A stretch of 64,000 bases of DNA from Chloroflexota bacterium (GTDB lineage: Bacteria > Chloroflexota > Anaerolineae > Anaerolineales > UBA4823), in NCBI GenBank assembly GCA_029782365.1, contig JAKOUW010000235.1:100328-164327 (forward strand). Reading direction: 5' to 3'. Positions 43,099-52,638 of the stretch are shown one piece after another. The translations under genes were made by a program, and so were the position numbers. The notes below the pieces were generated by a model, which made no database searches, was not told where the DNA came from, and saw only the letters and a list, made by a program, of their open reading frames with translations. How positions within the stretch are numbered: the first letter of the stretch is position 1; each line of letters begins with the position of its first letter.

Positions 43099-44037
43099 TT
43101 AAAGTGAAGCCAGCAGCAGCCGGCTGTTCTGCGGGGAATTTAGAGAATAAGCTCCGCAGACCGCTGGGATTAGCGCGCTGGCAAAGCGCGGCAGATCCAG
43201 GTGGAAATCACGCCATTGCAAATGCACAGATCCCTCGATCACCGTCAAGGCATGGAAAGTTTCGCCTGCCGTGTCTAAATTCGTCATTAGGTCATTCATG
43301 ATAAGCAAGTCCAGGTTGAAGAAGCTGCTCTGGCACAGGCGCGCCATCCCTGTTGTGGTGGATGGTGGAATCAACTGGCAGCGGGCCGCCGAGTCGGCCG
43401 TGAGGCGCGCTTTTTCGACATGCAAGACCCGCCCGCCGGTTTGGGGGCGATCCCAGTCGTACACCCGGTAGGTCAGATCTGAGGTTTGCTGGACTTCGTA
43501 CACCAGCAAACCCGGCCCCAGAGCGTGGATCGTGCGGGCGGGCATGAAGACTGTCTCCCCGGCGTGCACCGTGTGGTACTGCACCAGGTCTAACAGTACC
43601 TTCTTGCCCAGGGCTGCCTCCAGCTCGGTAGGTTGGACGCCGGGGCGCATGCCGGCGATGATGCGTGCGTCAGGCTCAGCTTCCAAAATATGCCAGGCTT
43701 CGGTCTTACCAAAAAATCCCAGGCCTTCGATGGCTTCCGCCAGGGCATTGTCCGGGTGAACCTGCAAGGACAGCCACTGAGCACAGTCGAGCAGTTTGAT
43801 CAGCAATGGGAAGCGTGCGCCGGAATTCTGCAGAGGGCGGCGGCCTAGCAAGCCGGCTGGATCCTGACCAGCCAGGCTGTCCAGAGTCTGGCCTGCCAGC
43901 GGGCCATTGGCCACCAGGTCTTTTTCGTACACTACCCAGGCTTCGGCTGTGGGGACGACTTTTGGGCGCAAGCGCGCCCCTCCCCACACGTAGGCTCGAT
44001 ATTCAGGGGTTAATTGAAATGGATAAAAATGTTGCAC
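43099..44037 (-). CDS. manA: Mannose-6-phosphate isomerase, class I short type
   Basis: 312 residues from GTG 44037. The reading frame is open far upstream, but that part is only the reverse reading of the kinase gene; family homology begins at QHFYPFQLTPEYRAYVWGG. Zn-site segments are present: LSLQVHPDN, KTEAWHILE and RTIHALGPG, followed by VYEVQQTSDLTYRVYDWDRP. Length fits the Bacillus-type enzyme (about 315). It interconverts mannose 6-phosphate and fructose 6-phosphate for GDP-mannose or mannose use. It begins one base after the kinase-TPR stop codon and is the last gene of a long minus-strand run, so it is probably translated by coupling. Confidence 0.9.
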   Translation of the reverse strand: MQHFYPFQLTPEYRAYVWGGARLRPKVVPTAEAWVVYEKDLVANGPLAGQTLDSLAGQDPAGLLGRRPLQNSGARFPLLIKLLDCAQWLSLQVHPDNALAEAIEGLGFFGKTEAWHILEAEPDARIIAGMRPGVQPTELEAALGKKVLLDLVQYHTVHAGETVFMPARTIHALGPGLLVYEVQQTSDLTYRVYDWDRPQTGGRVLHVEKARLTADSAARCQLIPPSTTTGMARLCQSSFFNLDLLIMNDLMTNLDTAGETFHALTVIEGSVHLQWRDFHLDLPRFASALIPAVCGAYSLNSPQNSRLLLASL

Positions 44038-44038
44038 G

Positions 44039-47000
44039 TTATTTTGAAGGTTTGGTAATGGCCAGGCTGTCCAGGTCGGCTTTGACGCGCAGCGCTTGGG
44101 CCGCCATGGAGGCGTCGCAGCGGATTGCAGCGGCAAAGTCACCATCCGCTTGGGCTGAGTTTTTAAGGCTGTATTCGATGGTTGCCAGGACGAAGCGCGC
44201 CTGCGGCCAGTCCGGCGTCTGCTGAACGAGATCGTTGGCCTGGCGCAGCGCCTCCTGACGAGCCTGGTTAGCGTCAGCGCTGCGCTTGAGCTGTTCCAAT
44301 GCCAGGGCACGGCGGGCTTTCAGGGCTGGGCTCATCAACTCTGCCGAATCACCCCCCACCTGAGCGCCGTATTCCGGCAGGAGCTTCAGCGCCAGGTCGT
44401 AGGCTTGCAGGCCTTCATCCGCCTTCCCCTGGCGCAGTTTGACATCGCCCAACAGGGCCTGGCTGGGGGCATACAGCGGGTACACCTGCAAGGACAGGTT
44501 AAGCTCTGCCTGTGCGGCGGTCAGATTACCCAGGCGGAGCTGCAGCAGACTGAGATCGTAATGCACGATGGCCTGGAAAACCGGCAGGATGCCCGGCAGC
44601 TTGAGCGCCGACTGCAGTTCGCCCTGAGCGGCAATCCCTGACCCATTGTTCATATGATATTCCGCGCCAATAATGCGCGCCACCGGGTCGTCGGGGAAAG
44701 TCTTGAGCGTGTCGCTCACCACCTGCGCCTGCTGTTGGGGAAAGCCCTGGGCGGCGTAGGCGCTGGCTGGCAGCGCGTAATAAAACGAATAGCTCGAGCC
44801 CAGGGTTGCCGCCTGTGTGTATTCACTGCTCATCGCCGCCAGGTCGCAGGTTTTGTAGGCCAGCGCGCCCAGGCCAGAATGCGCCTCAGCCCGCTGCGGA
44901 TCCAGGTTGAGCATGGCCTGGTATTGCTTGCGGGCATCCTCCAGCCGCCCCAGCCGACTGTACAGCCCGGCGAGCTGGCTGTGAATGATGATGATCTGGT
45001 CGCCTTTCACCAGCGCCTTTTCCAACTGCTCCACTGCCAGGCCCAACCGGCCCTGACGGTTGAAGATCAATGCCAGTTGAGCGCGGGTCAGCGGCTCGTC
45101 ATCCACATCGAGTGCCTGCAGGTAGACCTGCGCGGCCCCATCCAGGTCGCCGGTCTGCAGCAGGGCATCTCCCAGACTGTTCAGGGCCAGCGAAGATTTT
45201 GGCGAGGCTTGGACCGCCTTGCGCAGTTCGACGACGGCCTGGGTGTAATTCTGCATGCGAGCGTATTCCATCCCCAGGTATGTGCGCACGTCAGGATCTT
45301 CTTTGATGCTCAATGCTTTCTGGTATGCCTCGATCGCTTTGGGGTAATCTTTCAGCTTATCATAACTATTCCCCAGGTCTACTACCGCCTGGAAATCGCC
45401 CGGAACGGCGGCGATCACCTTCTGAAAATACCCTAACGCCTGTTCATACTCGCCCGAGAAATAGGCGGTTGTGCCGCGGGCGTAAACCGCTTCGATCAAA
45501 TTCGGATCGAGCTGCAATGCGCGGTCGAGAGCGGCCGCCGCCTGCTGGTTTTTGTCTTGCAGGTGCAGGGTTGCCCCCAGGAAATAATAAGCGTAGGCGC
45601 TGCTCGGATCCACTTTCACCGTCTGGCTAAAGGCTTCCTCGGCGTGTGGATAATCCATTTGCTCCCAATACACATTGCCCAACAGCAGCGAGGTGCTGGC
45701 GCTGCAGGAGGTCAGGCCGGCGGCGGTGTTCAAGGCCGCCAGGGCAGGCTCGAAATTCCGCTGGCGCAAGAGTGCCAGGCCGAGCGAGTTGAACGACCAG
45801 GGGTTTTTCGGTTCCAGTTTCGTCCAGGCTTCAAATTCCTGGGCAGCCTGGCTGAAATCTCCGGAGCGGAAGGACAGGTTGCCCAGGGCGCGGTGCACGT
45901 CCGGCGAATCCTTAGCCAGACCAGCCGCCCGGGTATACGCCTGGCGCGCTTCATCCAGCTTATTGGCCTGCAAAGCGGCGTCGCCCAGACTGATCCATGT
46001 TTGCAGGTCGCTCTGTTTGCCAGTGGACTGCTGTGCCTGGCGCAGTTCGAAACCTTTCTCCGCCGCTTGCTGCGCCTGATCGGTCAGGCCCTGCGCTTTG
46101 TAAATCTCACGCATCAACAAATAAGTCAGCGGGTCCTGATCATCCAACTTTTCGGCGGCACGCGCCTCGTTCAAGGCATTTTCGTATTGGCTGAGCTGCA
46201 GATACAGGCCGGCCAACAGACGATGCGCGGATGGCTGTTCGGGTTGGAGTTGGACAGCTTTTTCCGCCGCCGTCCGGGCGGCTTCCAATTGGCGGGCCGG
46301 GGTGCAAATATCAGGGTAAAGGATCGCCAGGTTGTAATAAGCCTCGTACAAGCCCGGGTTCAGCTCGGCGGCCAACTGCAGATCCTGAGCGGCTTCGCTG
46401 TAACGCTCGAGCTGGGCCAGGATCATGCCGCGCTGGAAGCGCACCAGGTCCAACCCGGGTGAGGGTGTCCCGCTGGTTGGCTTGCCGCCCGCCGGCAGGG
46501 CGCTGGCGTTGGCCAGGGCTTTGTCAAACAGTGCCAGCGCAGAGGGATAGTCGCCGCGTGCCTGGAAGGCCAGGCCAATGATCGCCTCGGAGATATAGGC
46601 GAGCTGCTGCGGCCCGTTGGCCGCGAAAAGGTTGAAATCCGTGAGCAGGCGCGGCACGCGCAAGTACGAGTAAAAACTGCTCAAATCCAGGTCGTTGACC
46701 GGGTCCTGGTCGCCCAAGTACTGCGAGCGGGCAATGCTGAAAAACTGGTTGTGCTGCAGGGAGAGCGTTTGGCTGACCGGTTTACTGATCATTTCGATGT
46801 GCGGGCTAACTCCCAGGTCATCGTACCAGCCCCAAATCAGCATATCCACGCCCAGCTTTTGACCCTCTTTACGGGCGGTCTCTGCGTCCGGGTACACCTG
46901 GCGAGTCTGCACGAAAGAAAGCTGGCCTTGCAGAGAGGCGGCTTCGCCCTGCATTTCCTCGTAGATGCGCCGGCTGAAATCCACCTTGAGCGAAGCCTGG

Positions 47001-48295
47001 GCGCCGTCGAAATCGGCGATGGCGATTTTGTAACCGGCTGTCGCCGGGCTGGTGGGCGGCGTAAACAGACGCAGGCCGCCAAAAGCAAAAAAGGCGGCCG
47101 CCAGCGCCACCAGTCCCAACAATACGAACAGGCCCAGGCCGGGCAGCAGCAGTTTTTTCCACGGTAGGCCGGCGGACTGCGTGACCTGGCGGCCAGTTGA
47201 GCCGCCCGCTAGCGCCTGGCTCAACGCGGGCGAACGTGTTGGCTCGGGGCCAGGGGTAGTGGCGCTGAGCGTCTCGCCCAGCGGCTTGCCGGAGGGCGAA
47301 AGCGTGCTTCGGTCCGTTTGCGCCGTTAAAGGCGCCGCGGTTTGCGCGCCCGCCGGCCTGCCAGGGACCGCCTGAGGCGCCACGGTGGAGACGCGGTTTT
47401 GCTCGACGTGTGTGTTCTGGATGGTATTGGCCAGGCTGCCAGTGGTGGCAGGCTGTGGGCTGGCGCCGTGAAGGGCGGCGTCCATGGCATGGGCGAAGTC
47501 CAGCACGTTGGCATAGCGTGCGGCTGGTTTCTTGGACAGGGCGCGCAGCAAAACTTTTTCCGCGGCCGCCGGCAGATTCTGGTTGAACTTGCGGGGCGGC
47601 GGCGGAGTTTCATTGATATGGCTCATCAAGATGGCGGTGGCCGAATCACCCAGGAACGGCGCCCGACCGACCATCATTTCGTACATCATCACCGCCAGCG
47701 AATATTGGTCGCTCTGCCCATCCACCGGCAGTCCGGCGGCCTGCTCGGGCGACATGTACACCGGCGTACCGATCACGCCGCCGGTAAGGCTGATCTGCAC
47801 CGATTCGTGGAGAATCTTAGCGATGCCAAAATCGGTCACCACCGGCTCGTTCTGGCGTGTGAACAATACATTGGCCGGTTTGATATCGCGGTGCACCGCT
47901 CCCTGCTCGTGGGCGTAATGCAAGGCCGAGGCCAGCGCCTGCAGGATCTGGTTGGCCGCGCCAAGCTGGTAGGCCAGGCCCTTCTGGCGCAGGCTGTCCA
48001 GGCGGTCTTTCAGGCTGCCGCCGTCCAGGAACTCCATCACCATGAACGGCTGGCCGTTCAGGATATCGAAGTCGTGCAGGCGGATGATGTGCGGGTGGCG
48101 CAGGGAGGCCACCAGGCGAGCTTCCTGGCTGAAACGGATGCCGAAATTTTTTTCCTCGGCCAGATGCGGGTGGATGACCTTGATAGCTACGTGCCGGTCG
48201 AGCAGTGGGTCGACGGCCTCGTAGACCGAGGCCATGCCGCCGCGGCCCAGCAAGCGCACCACCTGGTATTTGCCGAAGGAAGGCAGTTCCATCAT
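44039..48295 (-). CDS. Transmembrane Ser/Thr protein kinase with long TPR sensor (1418 aa)
   Basis: The N-terminal PknB-type kinase (about 8-270) has GRGGMASVYE, Lys39, the HRDIKPAN loop with Asp137, DFG with Asp155, and GTPVYMSPEQ. A Pro/Thr-rich linker leads to one membrane segment (about 378-402). The rest, about 1000 residues, first shows a beta-alpha region (YKIAIADFDGAQ...VDMLIWGWYDDLG) and then about 20 TPR motifs (e.g. AYQKALSIKEDPDVRTYLGMEYA). The TPR part would lie outside the cytoplasm and may sense or collect other proteins. Two adjacent ATGs exist; GAAGG is right before the first. The FHA protein gene is 11 bases upstream and is the likely phosphorylation partner. Confidence 0.92.
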   Translation of the reverse strand: MMELPSFGKYQVVRLLGRGGMASVYEAVDPLLDRHVAIKVIHPHLAEEKNFGIRFSQEARLVASLRHPHIIRLHDFDILNGQPFMVMEFLDGGSLKDRLDSLRQKGLAYQLGAANQILQALASALHYAHEQGAVHRDIKPANVLFTRQNEPVVTDFGIAKILHESVQISLTGGVIGTPVYMSPEQAAGLPVDGQSDQYSLAVMMYEMMVGRAPFLGDSATAILMSHINETPPPPRKFNQNLPAAAEKVLLRALSKKPAARYANVLDFAHAMDAALHGASPQPATTGSLANTIQNTHVEQNRVSTVAPQAVPGRPAGAQTAAPLTAQTDRSTLSPSGKPLGETLSATTPGPEPTRSPALSQALAGGSTGRQVTQSAGLPWKKLLLPGLGLFVLLGLVALAAAFFAFGGLRLFTPPTSPATAGYKIAIADFDGAQASLKVDFSRRIYEEMQGEAASLQGQLSFVQTRQVYPDAETARKEGQKLGVDMLIWGWYDDLGVSPHIEMISKPVSQTLSLQHNQFFSIARSQYLGDQDPVNDLDLSSFYSYLRVPRLLTDFNLFAANGPQQLAYISEAIIGLAFQARGDYPSALALFDKALANASALPAGGKPTSGTPSPGLDLVRFQRGMILAQLERYSEAAQDLQLAAELNPGLYEAYYNLAILYPDICTPARQLEAARTAAEKAVQLQPEQPSAHRLLAGLYLQLSQYENALNEARAAEKLDDQDPLTYLLMREIYKAQGLTDQAQQAAEKGFELRQAQQSTGKQSDLQTWISLGDAALQANKLDEARQAYTRAAGLAKDSPDVHRALGNLSFRSGDFSQAAQEFEAWTKLEPKNPWSFNSLGLALLRQRNFEPALAALNTAAGLTSCSASTSLLLGNVYWEQMDYPHAEEAFSQTVKVDPSSAYAYYFLGATLHLQDKNQQAAAALDRALQLDPNLIEAVYARGTTAYFSGEYEQALGYFQKVIAAVPGDFQAVVDLGNSYDKLKDYPKAIEAYQKALSIKEDPDVRTYLGMEYARMQNYTQAVVELRKAVQASPKSSLALNSLGDALLQTGDLDGAAQVYLQALDVDDEPLTRAQLALIFNRQGRLGLAVEQLEKALVKGDQIIIIHSQLAGLYSRLGRLEDARKQYQAMLNLDPQRAEAHSGLGALAYKTCDLAAMSSEYTQAATLGSSYSFYYALPASAYAAQGFPQQQAQVVSDTLKTFPDDPVARIIGAEYHMNNGSGIAAQGELQSALKLPGILPVFQAIVHYDLSLLQLRLGNLTAAQAELNLSLQVYPLYAPSQALLGDVKLRQGKADEGLQAYDLALKLLPEYGAQVGGDSAELMSPALKARRALALEQLKRSADANQARQEALRQANDLVQQTPDWPQARFVLATIEYSLKNSAQADGDFAAAIRCDASMAAQALRVKADLDSLAITKPSK

Positions 48296-48306
48296 CCTTC
48301 GTCTGC

Positions 48307-50013
48307 TCAGGCGCGGCGGCGCTGGCCGGTCAGCTCGAGTTTCAAGCGCATCTTCACATCGTTGTCCACGTACAGCGAGCCGTGATACTGCTCCACCGGG
48401 TGGATTTCGGAGCCTTCCAACACTGTGCTGGCCTCAGGGATGGTCGAATCGCCGCTGCCCTCGGTATTCAATGAAACCTGCGACCAGCTCCCGTTGGCTT
48501 CACGCTGCACTTCGATGCGGTTGACCGTTTTGATGCCGTAGCCGAACACGGAGACTGAGGGGATGCTCAGGCGCCGGCCCAATTCGTGGCGGAACTGGCG
48601 CGCAGCCCGCAGCATGGGCCGGCCGCTCTCGGGCAGCCAGCCTTCGTCATCGAAGACGTTGATCGGCTGACCCCGCTGATCAAAGGTGCAGTTGTAAATC
48701 GGCAGGATCTGGTAGAAAGAAGGAAAGGTGGTCAGCACCTGGCGCAGGCGCTCGCCGAGCATGCCAAACGGCAGCAAATCGGCCTTGCGCACCAGGTTGA
48801 TCACCGCTTTGGTGACGCCGTAATGCGGGCCTCCCAGGAAGATGGCGCGCTCGATTTTGTTCTTGCCGCCCAGGCATTCGATGTAATAACGGCTGACCAG
48901 CGACCCCAGGCTGTGAGCGATCAGAATGATTGGGCCTCCTACTTGCCAGTCGGCCAGCGCGGCGGCCAACTTGCGCGCCGATTCACGCACATCCTGCCGC
49001 CAGTCGTAGGCAAACTCCAGTAAATCCACGCCGCGCGTGTAGCCCAGGCTCTCGACCAAGAAATCGCCCAGCCGGCCGTACTGCTCTTGTTTTACCAGAT
49101 TGGGCACGATGACCACTTCATTGACAATGCCGCGCGGCTCGAGGGGATGCTTGTCAGGCAAGCTGAAAACCTCTGGAGTGCTGAACAGCACCTTGACGTT
49201 CGGCCACAGCCGCTCGTTCCCCGCCCACAGCTCCGAGCCCATCAGACCGGGCACAAACACCACCGGCTGACGCAGCTGCCCCGAGGCATGCTTAAGCACC
49301 GGCTCATCCACCAGCGTCAGGTCGGTGGCAGCGAAGGCCGGTTTGAACACCAGGCTGGCCGGCCCGATCTTGAGCGTGTCGCCGGCCTGCAGGAGGTGCT
49401 CCTGCACGGCCTGCGCACCCAGCCAGGTGCCGTTGGTGCTGCCCAGGTCGCGCAGCGCGAAGTGCTCGCCGCGCTGTTCGATGAGGGCATGATGGCGCGA
49501 GACTTTTTCAAACGGCAGGCAGATATCCTCATCGGGACTGCGCCCAACCGACAGAACGTCTTTCGCCAGGGTCACTTCCCAGGTGCGCTCGGGCGTGTAC
49601 ACCACCAGGCGCGGGCGAGACGTGTCGTAAATCGTCATGTTGACCGTCTCTTGAGCAACCGTCTCCTCCAACCCGGCCAGTGAATCAATGGCGATCACCG
49701 GAGCGCCTGCATCCGCGGGTGCGATCTCGAAACGCAGCACACTGTTGCCCACCCGGATGATATCCCCCGGCGCCAGGCGAGCGCGCTGCACTGGCTGCCC
49801 GTTGACCAGCGTGCCGTTGGCCGAATGCTGGTCGACCACGAAGCACTCGCTCTCGCCGCATTCGAGCAGCACATGCGTGCGCGAGACTTTGCCATCGTTC
49901 AACGGGATATCACAGGCCGGGTCGCGCCCCACGCTGACCTGGTTTTTGGCCAGGTCAAAGGCCTGTTCGCTGTTATCGGGCAGAGTGAGCAGCAGTTTTC
50001 CAAACAGTTTCAT
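48307..50013 (-). CDS. Two FHA domains fused to an LCAT-like acyltransferase/lipase
   Basis: 568 residues. FHA 1 (about 20-95) has VSVGRDPACDIPL...VSRTHVLLE...HSANGTLVN; FHA 2 (about 135-205) has LSVGRSPDEDICLPFEKVSRHHALIE...LGSTNGTWLG. Residues about 225-568 are an alpha/beta hydrolase like lecithin:cholesterol acyltransferase: VVFVPGLMGSELW, then Ser368 in AHSLGS, Asp522 in GDSTIPEAS and His544 in HGSLYV. FHA domains bind phosphothreonine, so the lipid enzyme could be recruited or switched by the adjacent Ser/Thr kinase. GGAG precedes the ATG by about 5 bases. No signal peptide: it is cytoplasmic or peripherally bound. The substrate is unknown. Confidence 0.88.
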   Translation of the reverse strand: MKLFGKLLLTLPDNSEQAFDLAKNQVSVGRDPACDIPLNDGKVSRTHVLLECGESECFVVDQHSANGTLVNGQPVQRARLAPGDIIRVGNSVLRFEIAPADAGAPVIAIDSLAGLEETVAQETVNMTIYDTSRPRLVVYTPERTWEVTLAKDVLSVGRSPDEDICLPFEKVSRHHALIEQRGEHFALRDLGSTNGTWLGAQAVQEHLLQAGDTLKIGPASLVFKPAFAATDLTLVDEPVLKHASGQLRQPVVFVPGLMGSELWAGNERLWPNVKVLFSTPEVFSLPDKHPLEPRGIVNEVVIVPNLVKQEQYGRLGDFLVESLGYTRGVDLLEFAYDWRQDVRESARKLAAALADWQVGGPIILIAHSLGSLVSRYYIECLGGKNKIERAIFLGGPHYGVTKAVINLVRKADLLPFGMLGERLRQVLTTFPSFYQILPIYNCTFDQRGQPINVFDDEGWLPESGRPMLRAARQFRHELGRRLSIPSVSVFGYGIKTVNRIEVQREANGSWSQVSLNTEGSGDSTIPEASTVLEGSEIHPVEQYHGSLYVDNDVKMRLKLELTGQRRRA

Positions 50014-50054
50014 AACATCTCCGCTTCGGACACCAATAATATCTTACTAATCGA

Positions 50055-51188
50055 TCAGCCGCAGATTTTCTTGAGCGCGGACAGCAACAGGAGCACATTT
50101 TCGGGCCGGGAGGAGAAGCCCATCAGGCCGATGCGCAGCACTTTGCCTTTCAACTCGCCCAGGCCGCCGCTGATCTCAATATTATATTCTCTTAATAGAC
50201 GCTGGCGCAGTACGGCTTCGTCCACACCCGGCGGGACGCGCACAGTGGTCAGCGAGGGCAGGCGGTATTCGAGCGGCACGTGCAGTTCCCAACCCATCTC
50301 CTGCAGACCAGCCCACAGCAGTTCGGCGTTGGTGCGGTGGCGCCGCCAGCGCGCTTCCAGGCCCTCTTCCAGCACAATTTGCAGGGCTTCGTAAATGGCG
50401 TACACCATCGAAATCGGCGCCGTGTGGTGGTAGGTGCGCTCTTTGCCCCAATATTTGCTCACGCTGCTCAGGTCCAGGTACCAGTTCGTCACCTGTGTCT
50501 GGCGCCCTTCCAGCTTGGCCAGGGCGCGCCCGTTCAGCGTGATCGGGCTGATGCCGGGCGGGCAGCTCAGGCACTTTTGCGCGCCGGAGTAGCACACATC
50601 CAATTCCCAGGCGTCCACAAAGAGCGGCACGCCGGCCAGCGAGGTGACCGCATCCACGATCAGCAGGCCGCCCTGGTCGTGCACGATGCGGGCAATCTCA
50701 TCGACCGGCTGGCAGGCGCCGGTGGAGGTCTCAGCGTGCACGATGGCGACCACCTTTGCCGGGCGGCGCTCCAGGGCAGTTTTCACCTCTTCAGGGCTGA
50801 AGACCTGCCCCCACGGCCGGCTGATCACCTCCACCTGGCCGCCGTAGCGCCGGGCCATGTCCACAATGCGCAGGCCAAAATAGCCGCTGACGCACACCAG
50901 CACCGTATCGCCCGGCTCCACCATGTTAGCCACGGCTGTCTCCATGGCCGCTGTGCCGGTGCCCGAAACGGGGATGGTGATCTGGTTGCGGGTCTGGAAG
51001 GCATAGCGCAGCATGCTCTGCGTGCGGTCCATGATCTCCAGGAACTGCGGGTCGAGATGCCCCAACAGGGGTGTGCTCATGGCTTGCAGGATGCGCGGGT
51101 CGGCCAGGCTGGGGCCGGGACCCAATAACAGGCGGGGCGGCACACTCAGCCGTGTCACCTCGGGGCGCGGGACAGATAGATCGCTCAT
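50055..51188 (-). CDS. Class V aminotransferase (alanine-glyoxylate/serine-pyruvate type)
   Basis: 377 residues. ATG 51188 was chosen because GAGGAG lies 7 bases upstream; a longer frame overlaps the neighbouring gene. The PLP lysine is Lys205 in YSGAQKCLSCPPG, as in serine-pyruvate and alanine-glyoxylate aminotransferases. Other matches: LLLGPGPS near the start, SGTGTAAMETA (cofactor phosphate site), HAETSTG and DAVTSLAG. It probably converts glyoxylate to glycine or serine to hydroxypyruvate in the cytoplasm. Its relation to the neighbouring signalling genes is not clear. Confidence 0.93.
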   Translation of the reverse strand: MSDLSVPRPEVTRLSVPPRLLLGPGPSLADPRILQAMSTPLLGHLDPQFLEIMDRTQSMLRYAFQTRNQITIPVSGTGTAAMETAVANMVEPGDTVLVCVSGYFGLRIVDMARRYGGQVEVISRPWGQVFSPEEVKTALERRPAKVVAIVHAETSTGACQPVDEIARIVHDQGGLLIVDAVTSLAGVPLFVDAWELDVCYSGAQKCLSCPPGISPITLNGRALAKLEGRQTQVTNWYLDLSSVSKYWGKERTYHHTAPISMVYAIYEALQIVLEEGLEARWRRHRTNAELLWAGLQEMGWELHVPLEYRLPSLTTVRVPPGVDEAVLRQRLLREYNIEISGGLGELKGKVLRIGLMGFSSRPENVLLLLSALKKICG

Positions 51189-51208
51189 CGGATACTCCTC
51201 GCAAAAAA

Positions 51209-51730
51209 TCAGTGCAAAACCGGGCTGCGGCGGTTGGATTGGTAGGCAATCCCCCACAGCCAATCTTGCAGGTAAGCTTCGATTTCTTCCAATAACCCCA
51301 GCCGTTCCGTCAGGCTTTCCAGGATGCTGCGGGTCTCTTTCAAGATTTGCAGGCAGGCGCGCTGCGCTTCATTGTCGCGGATGGACTGCTGGCGCAACAG
51401 AGCGAGCAGAGCAATTTGCGGCTGTTCGGCTGCCAGCAGGGCGCGCTCATCGGGCAGACTGACGCCGTACGATTTCAGGCTGCTCGCCAGGCCGTTGATC
51501 ACCTGCTGGACATCCTCCTGCACCTGCGCTTTGCGCCGCCCGGCTTCGGCCAGGGTTTCGCGCAGCGCGTTCATGTTGCTCGGGCCGCCGAGCACCAGGC
51601 TCTCCACGTATTGTTGGATCGGCGCGGGCGAAGCTTCGTCCAGGCAGCGAATCAGCAGATCGCCGGCCTGCAGGCGCACATAGGCCCGTTCGACGAAGGA
51701 ATACACGCCATCCAACGAATCGCTGCTCAT
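51209..51730 (-). CDS. Hypothetical helical protein (173 aa)
   Basis: ATG 51730 overlaps the stop of the DUF971 gene (ATGA), with GAGG 5 bases upstream. The protein is mainly amphipathic helices with a long central heptad-like region (ALRETLAEAGRRKAQVQEDVQQVINGL) and a final helix ending in WLWGIAYQSN. There is no signal peptide or membrane segment. I do not recognise the family. Coupled translation suggests it works with the DUF971 protein or the aminotransferase downstream. Confidence 0.75.
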   Translation of the reverse strand: MSSDSLDGVYSFVERAYVRLQAGDLLIRCLDEASPAPIQQYVESLVLGGPSNMNALRETLAEAGRRKAQVQEDVQQVINGLASSLKSYGVSLPDERALLAAEQPQIALLALLRQQSIRDNEAQRACLQILKETRSILESLTERLGLLEEIEAYLQDWLWGIAYQSNRRSPVLH

Positions 51731-52074
51731 CCTGCCTCTTCCGCCCGGCACTGCGGGCACGGGCACAGGGCGCGCAGGTAATGCCAGTTATAGATGCCGT
51801 AATGGTGGCCGTCTTCCCATTCGACGGTCAGGGCATACGAGCCGACCAGTTCCAGGCTGCGCAGCATGGTGGCGTGGGTTTCTTCATCCGGCATGGCAAA
51901 CACCTGGACATCCGGCTCGGAGCTCATGTTGGCGTGCCCGCCACGGCACTCGGCGCACGGGCAGGCGTGGCGCAGCAGAGAAAACGAATAAACGCTGGTG
52001 TGGCCATCGTCCCAACGGATGGTCAGCTCACGGGTATTGCGGTTGGCGTCGATGCCGGTCGGTCGGGTTGTCAC
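51727..52074 (-). CDS. DUF971 (GBBH-like N-terminal domain) protein with two Cys pairs
   Basis: 115 residues from GTG 52074, supported by a full AGGAGG 4 bases upstream. The DUF971 pattern is clear: RELTIRWDDGHTSVYSFSLLRHACPCAEC and LTVEWEDGHHYGIYNWHYLRALCPCPQC. The CPCAEC and CPCPQC pairs could bind zinc or an iron-sulfur centre. This domain is also found at the N-terminus of gamma-butyrobetaine hydroxylase and as single-domain proteins linked to Fe-S metabolism. The precise role is unknown. Confidence 0.85.
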   Translation of the reverse strand: MTTRPTGIDANRNTRELTIRWDDGHTSVYSFSLLRHACPCAECRGGHANMSSEPDVQVFAMPDEETHATMLRSLELVGSYALTVEWEDGHHYGIYNWHYLRALCPCPQCRAEEAG

Positions 52075-52153
52075 AAGGCCTCCTGGGTCTCTCTATTAAC
52101 TATATACCCGAATCACAGACCGCGTAAAGCGTTTCGGGCAGATTAAGTCGATT

Positions 52154-52636
52154 CTAAGGATTCTGGATCAGGGCCAGGTAATTGGCCACAGCCCAGCCTT
52201 TGATATTTTGTTTGTAAGGTTCCAGCAGGTACCACCAGGTGTAGCCGTCAACGTCACGCGGCCCGTCGATGATCTTGAACACCTCCGCGTCAATTGCCAG
52301 GTAGAGTACGTTGCCGTTCAGGCCGGGGTCGGCGCGCAGGCGCAGACCGTCCGCGCCGGTGCCGGCGACCTGCACGTAATCGTTGACCGCCAGGGGGGCC
52401 AGGCCGGGCAGGGGCGGCGTGGGGCTCGGCGTGGGCGAAGGCGGCAGGGTGGGCAGCAGGCGCGTGGCGGTCGGCGCGGGGATGACATTCAGCGCCGCCG
52501 TGCCCAGCGCCAGGGGCGCCGGCTGCGGGCGCAGGAAAACCAACCCCGCCAGCAGGCCGCTGAACGCCAGGCAGGCCAGCAGCATACCGCCCAGCAGAAC
52601 CAGGGGCGTGAAGAATTCCTGCAATAAACGGCGCAT
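52154..52636 (-). CDS. Membrane-anchored bacterial SH3-domain protein
   Basis: 160 residues. One membrane segment (about 12-36) is followed by a Pro/Thr-rich linker (TPSPTPP region, about 55-80) and a bacterial SH3 domain (about 83-157: VQVAGTGADGLRLRADPGLNGNVL...WWYLLEPYKQNIKGWAVANYL). Such domains bind cell-wall or protein ligands outside the membrane. The start lies 2 bases after the exchanger stop; AGGTG in the end of that gene can serve as ribosome site. Confidence 0.82.
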   Translation of the reverse strand: MRRLLQEFFTPLVLLGGMLLACLAFSGLLAGLVFLRPQPAPLALGTAALNVIPAPTATRLLPTLPPSPTPSPTPPLPGLAPLAVNDYVQVAGTGADGLRLRADPGLNGNVLYLAIDAEVFKIIDGPRDVDGYTWWYLLEPYKQNIKGWAVANYLALIQNP

Positions 52637-52638
52637 GC

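Noticed and set aside
44038..44310. N-terminal extension of ManA
   Set aside because: The extension is Arg/Pro-rich reverse-frame sequence of the kinase gene; homology to ManA begins at the GTG at 44037.
44654..48385. Several plus-strand frames of 250-350 codons
   Set aside because: All antisense to the kinase-TPR gene, which has full kinase motifs and TPR periodicity.
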